Below, piece by piece: positions 62,014 to 64,000 of a stretch of DNA of 64,000 nt; position 1 is the stretch's first letter; every line of letters starts with the position of its first letter. A model generated the notes under the pieces. That model was not told the origin of the DNA and did not search any database. It saw only the letters and a program-made list of their open reading frames with translations. Origin of the DNA: Pasteurella sp030783905. GTDB lineage: Bacteria > Pseudomonadota > Gammaproteobacteria > Enterobacterales > Pasteurellaceae. The stretch lies in the NCBI GenBank assembly GCA_051122655.1, contig CP182107.1, positions 1,426,001 through 1,490,000 on the forward strand, written 5' to 3'. A program made the position numbers and the translations under genes.

Positions 62014-62090
62014 GCGCCCTTAGCTCAGCTGGATAGAGCAACGGCCTTCTAAGCCGTAGGTCATTGGTTCGAATCCAATAGGGCGTGCCA
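62014..62090 (+). tRNA. tRNA-Arg (anticodon UCU)
   Basis: A 77-base cloverleaf: acceptor GCGCCCT pairs with AGGGCGT (one G-T pair), the anticodon stem ACGGC/GCCGT encloses CTTCTAA with anticodon TCT, the T-loop is GGTTCGAATCC, and CCA is encoded. It lies 30 bases after tRNA-Pro. Confidence 0.97.
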
Positions 62091-62402
62091 TTAATTTCTT
62101 TTATTTTCAATCTGTTGTATTTTACTAAACAATACATGTTGTTTTGTTCTTTGTGTGGTGTGTCGTTGATGTACCATAAAATAGCAACATATTTGCTTAA
62201 CGTTGCTTAGTTTCGTCTTCAAAACGCCACCATTCCCCCACTTTACTGACCATTCTCTAAATCTGTCAAACACATGCATGCTTTCAGTGACTGCCCACTG
62301 TGTTACATGCCTTCTCGCCATAAATCAGGCAAGCTGTAAGAAAAATTTAGGATGTGCGTCTAAATAATACGACTGTAATTTACACAATAATAAGGAAATA
62401 AC
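62091..62402 (+). other. Spacer after tRNA-Arg
   Basis: These 312 bases hold no feature I can name with confidence. A small hairpin (TGTATT/AATACA near 62117) may end the tRNA transcript. A 76-codon minus-strand frame (62091-62321) begins ARRHVTQWAVTESMHVFDRFREW, is protein-like, and ends exactly at the tRNA; it could be a remnant but I cannot support a gene. Confidence 0.4.
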
Positions 62403-62822
62403 ATGAAAAAATGGTTACAACACTTCCAACAATCCCATCTGGATATCGCCCTTTTACGCCTTAGCGTTATTCTGCTCTTTTTTGTTTTTGGTAATACAAA
62501 ATGGTTTGAGTTTGAAGTAGAAGCCTTGAAACCCATTATTTCTGCGAGTTGGTTACATTTTTTGTATGATCTAGTTGGTGTGTACAACACAAGCTATTTA
62601 TTAGGTGTCGTCGAAACCCTTGCTTATGTCAGCTTGATGATCGGCTTTAAACAACCTAAAGCCGGTTTAGTAGGCAGTGGATTAGTTTTTTTAACCGCAC
62701 TTATCACTGTCAGCTTACTACCACAGCTTGGCTTTGATGGATTTATTTTTAAAGATATTTTACTCATTGGGATCGCGCCCGTATTATTTAAATACGATTT
62801 AAATCGTGCTTATCCCGTTTAA
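62403..62822 (+). CDS. DUF417-like inner-membrane protein
   Basis: The 139-residue protein has about four membrane spans (near 20-35, 45-65, 75-92, 95-130) and resembles the DUF417 family (E. coli YkgB/RclC): RLSVILLFFVFGNTKWFEFEVEALKPIISASWL, GVVETLAYVSLMIGF and GFDGFIFKDILLIG. It is shorter than RclC, which is around 190-200 residues. RclC takes part in reactive-chlorine resistance in E. coli; no rcl regulator or partner is seen here, so I do not transfer that role. The start follows AAGGAAA. Confidence 0.7.
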   Translation: MKKWLQHFQQSHLDIALLRLSVILLFFVFGNTKWFEFEVEALKPIISASWLHFLYDLVGVYNTSYLLGVVETLAYVSLMIGFKQPKAGLVGSGLVFLTALITVSLLPQLGFDGFIFKDILLIGIAPVLFKYDLNRAYPV

Positions 62823-62842
62823 ACAACACGCTAACGCGCAAT

Positions 62843-62880
62843 AAAAATGGAAAGCAATGAATCATCACTTTCCATTTTTT
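62843..62880. terminator. Bidirectional terminator between the DUF417 gene and lipA
   Basis: AAAAATGGAAAG (62843-62854) pairs with CTTTCCATTTTT (62868-62879) across a 13-base loop, with A- and T-runs on both sides. It separates two converging genes. Confidence 0.85.
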
Positions 62881-62897
62881 CACAGTTAAGCCCAAAA

Positions 62898-63860
62898 TTA
62901 TTTCACAATTTCGCCTTTGGCTTGTAGATCTGCATGATAAGAAGAACGCACAAACGGACCGCAAGCAGCGTGTTCAAAACCCATGGCTTGTGCTTTATCA
63001 CGGAACGCATCAAATTCAGTCGGTGGCACATAACGTGCGACAGGTAAATGATGACGACTTGGTTGTAAATATTGCCCCAAAGTTAACATGGTCACACCAT
63101 GCTCACGCAGATCTTGCATCACTTGTAAAATCTCTTCATTGGTTTCACCTAATCCCACCATTAAGCCGGACTTAGTCGGAATATGGGGAAACATCGCTTT
63201 AAACGCTTTAAGCAATTTCAACGACCATTGATAATCCGCACCAGGACGAATTTCACGATATAAACGTGGGACATTCTCTAAATTGTGATTGAATACGTCT
63301 GGTGGATTGTCTTTTAATTTTTCCAAGGCTTGTTCAATCCGTCCACGGAAATCCGGCACCAAAATTTCAATTTTAATGGCAGGATTCAATTTACGGATTT
63401 CTTTCACACATTCGGCAAAATGCCCGGCACCACGATCCGGCAAATCATCACGATCCACGGAGGTAATCACCACATAACGTAATTTCATATCTTGAATGGT
63501 TTCGGCTAACTTACGTGGTTCCTCAGGATCGGGCGGTAGCGGTTTACCATGTGCCACATCACAGAAAGGGCAGCGACGGGTACAGATCGCACCCAAAATC
63601 ATAAAGGTTGCCGTTCCGTGGTTAAAACATTCGTGTAAATTTGGGCATGATGCTTCTTCACATACTGAGTGCAGACCATGACGACGCATACCATTTTTAA
63701 TACTATCAATTTTGGCAGAATTGGCGGGGAGCTTAATTTTCATCCATTCAGGCTTTTTTAACAATTCCTGATTAGGATCGATATTTTTTACAGGGATGAT
63801 GGACGTTTTAGCAGCATCACGGTATTTGACACCACGTTCCATTTTAAAAGGTGTACCCAT
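62898..63860 (-). CDS. lipA: Lipoyl synthase
   Basis: LipA inserts two sulfurs into octanoyl-protein to make lipoyl cofactor. The 320-residue radical-SAM protein has the radical-SAM cluster motif CTRRCPFC, the auxiliary cluster cysteines in CEEASCPNLHEC and the C-terminal RSSYHA serine. Length is normal. It lies downstream of lipB on the same strand, so the two steps of lipoate attachment are encoded together. An uptake signal lies in the spacer (63891-63899). Confidence 0.97.
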   Translation of the reverse strand: MGTPFKMERGVKYRDAAKTSIIPVKNIDPNQELLKKPEWMKIKLPANSAKIDSIKNGMRRHGLHSVCEEASCPNLHECFNHGTATFMILGAICTRRCPFCDVAHGKPLPPDPEEPRKLAETIQDMKLRYVVITSVDRDDLPDRGAGHFAECVKEIRKLNPAIKIEILVPDFRGRIEQALEKLKDNPPDVFNHNLENVPRLYREIRPGADYQWSLKLLKAFKAMFPHIPTKSGLMVGLGETNEEILQVMQDLREHGVTMLTLGQYLQPSRHHLPVARYVPPTEFDAFRDKAQAMGFEHAACGPFVRSSYHADLQAKGEIVK

Positions 63861-63924
63861 CTTGGTTCCTTAACTTCTAATGACGTTCGAAAGTGCGGTC
63901 GGTTTTCAACAACTTTCAGAAATG

Positions 63925-64000
63925 TTAAAAATTTGTTGCATTATATCCTAATAATTGGGCGAAGTGTGCAACTAATTTTGGTGCCACCTTTTCACAGGTC
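63925..64000 (-). CDS. lipB: Octanoyltransferase, C-terminal end (cut by window edge)
   Basis: The minus strand from the window edge to a TAA at 63925 encodes CEKVAPKLVAHFAQLLGYNATNF. Only 24 residues are visible. The position just upstream of lipA and the helical C-terminal pattern fit LipB, which transfers octanoyl groups from ACP to lipoyl domains. The call rests mainly on context. Confidence 0.55.
   Translation of the reverse strand, partial: TCEKVAPKLVAHFAQLLGYNATNF

Larger units (their letters stand above)
2125..63899. repeat. Dispersed DNA uptake signal sequences (27 copies of AAGTGCGGT)
   Basis: Copies, either strand, start at 2125, 2144, 3527, 4238, 5127, 8900, 10645, 11719, 14437, 16548, 23863, 26342, 26357, 28326, 28354, 30464, 38590, 39960, 41578, 44730, 44747, 48405, 49227, 52113, 60872, 62694 and 63891. 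This is the Haemophilus-influenzae-type uptake signal used in natural transformation. Gaps at 30473-38589 and 52122-60871 stand out. The count was done by eye and could miss a copy. Confidence 0.85.

Noticed and set aside
61895..62137. 80-codon minus-strand ORF across the two tRNAs
   Set aside because: It is the antisense translation of the tRNA genes (IRTNDLRLRRPLLYP), a well-known false protein in annotation.

Overview
The window is a stretch of a Pasteurellaceae chromosome, most likely Pasteurella multocida or a close relative. Three things support this: the 9-base DNA uptake signal AAGTGCGGT (or its complement) occurs 27 times by my count, the gene order matches the gammaproteobacterial cell-envelope cluster, and the protein sequences resemble Haemophilus/Pasteurella versions. 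I saw no rRNA, CRISPR array, intact insertion sequence or prophage.

Layout. 1-15260 (minus strand): the end of an SLC13-type transporter gene, then the conserved run rpsB-tsf-pyrH-frr-dxr-uppS-cdsA-rseP-bamA-skp-lpxD-fabZ-lpxA-lpxB-rnhB, joining translation, undecaprenyl and phospholipid precursors, outer-membrane protein assembly and lipid A synthesis. 15520-21765 (plus): a four-gene export system (HlyD-type adaptor, double-ATPase RbbA-like ABC protein, ABC-2 permease, TolC-like outer-membrane lipoprotein). 21835-30353 (minus): a protein quality-control block ppiD, lon, clpX, clpP, tig, plus a BON-LysM protein. 30525-36512 (plus): a zinc metallopeptidase, then a sorbitol (srl/gut) PTS operon with a strong CRP site, an activator, a hexitol-phosphatase-like gene and a DeoR repressor. 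36765-42398 (plus): leucine biosynthesis leuL-leuABCD with a textbook attenuator and repeat-laden spacers. 42682-53415: yhbP, mreBCD, rnr-rlmB, sodC, uvrA, ssb.

53416-60780 is the accessory region. It is AT-rich and has no uptake signals. It holds a heavily decayed gene resembling a mobile-element recombinase-associated protein, then one intact 1388-codon gene for a STAND-type NTPase with an N-terminal PD-(D/E)XK (Mrr-like) nuclease. That is the architecture of Avs antiphage sensors, and it is the most interesting object in the window. Decayed sequence with inverted repeats and a stand-alone patatin-like phospholipase follow. 60894-64000 returns to core genes: folD, tRNA-Pro and tRNA-Arg, a DUF417-like membrane protein, lipA and the end of lipB.

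Working together: the first block makes and inserts outer-membrane components; ppiD/lon/clpXP/tig handle folding and turnover; the srl genes import and oxidise sorbitol under cAMP-CRP and a local repressor; the leu genes respond to charged tRNA-Leu through leuL. All names rest on reading the sequence and remembered family features. No database search was run.
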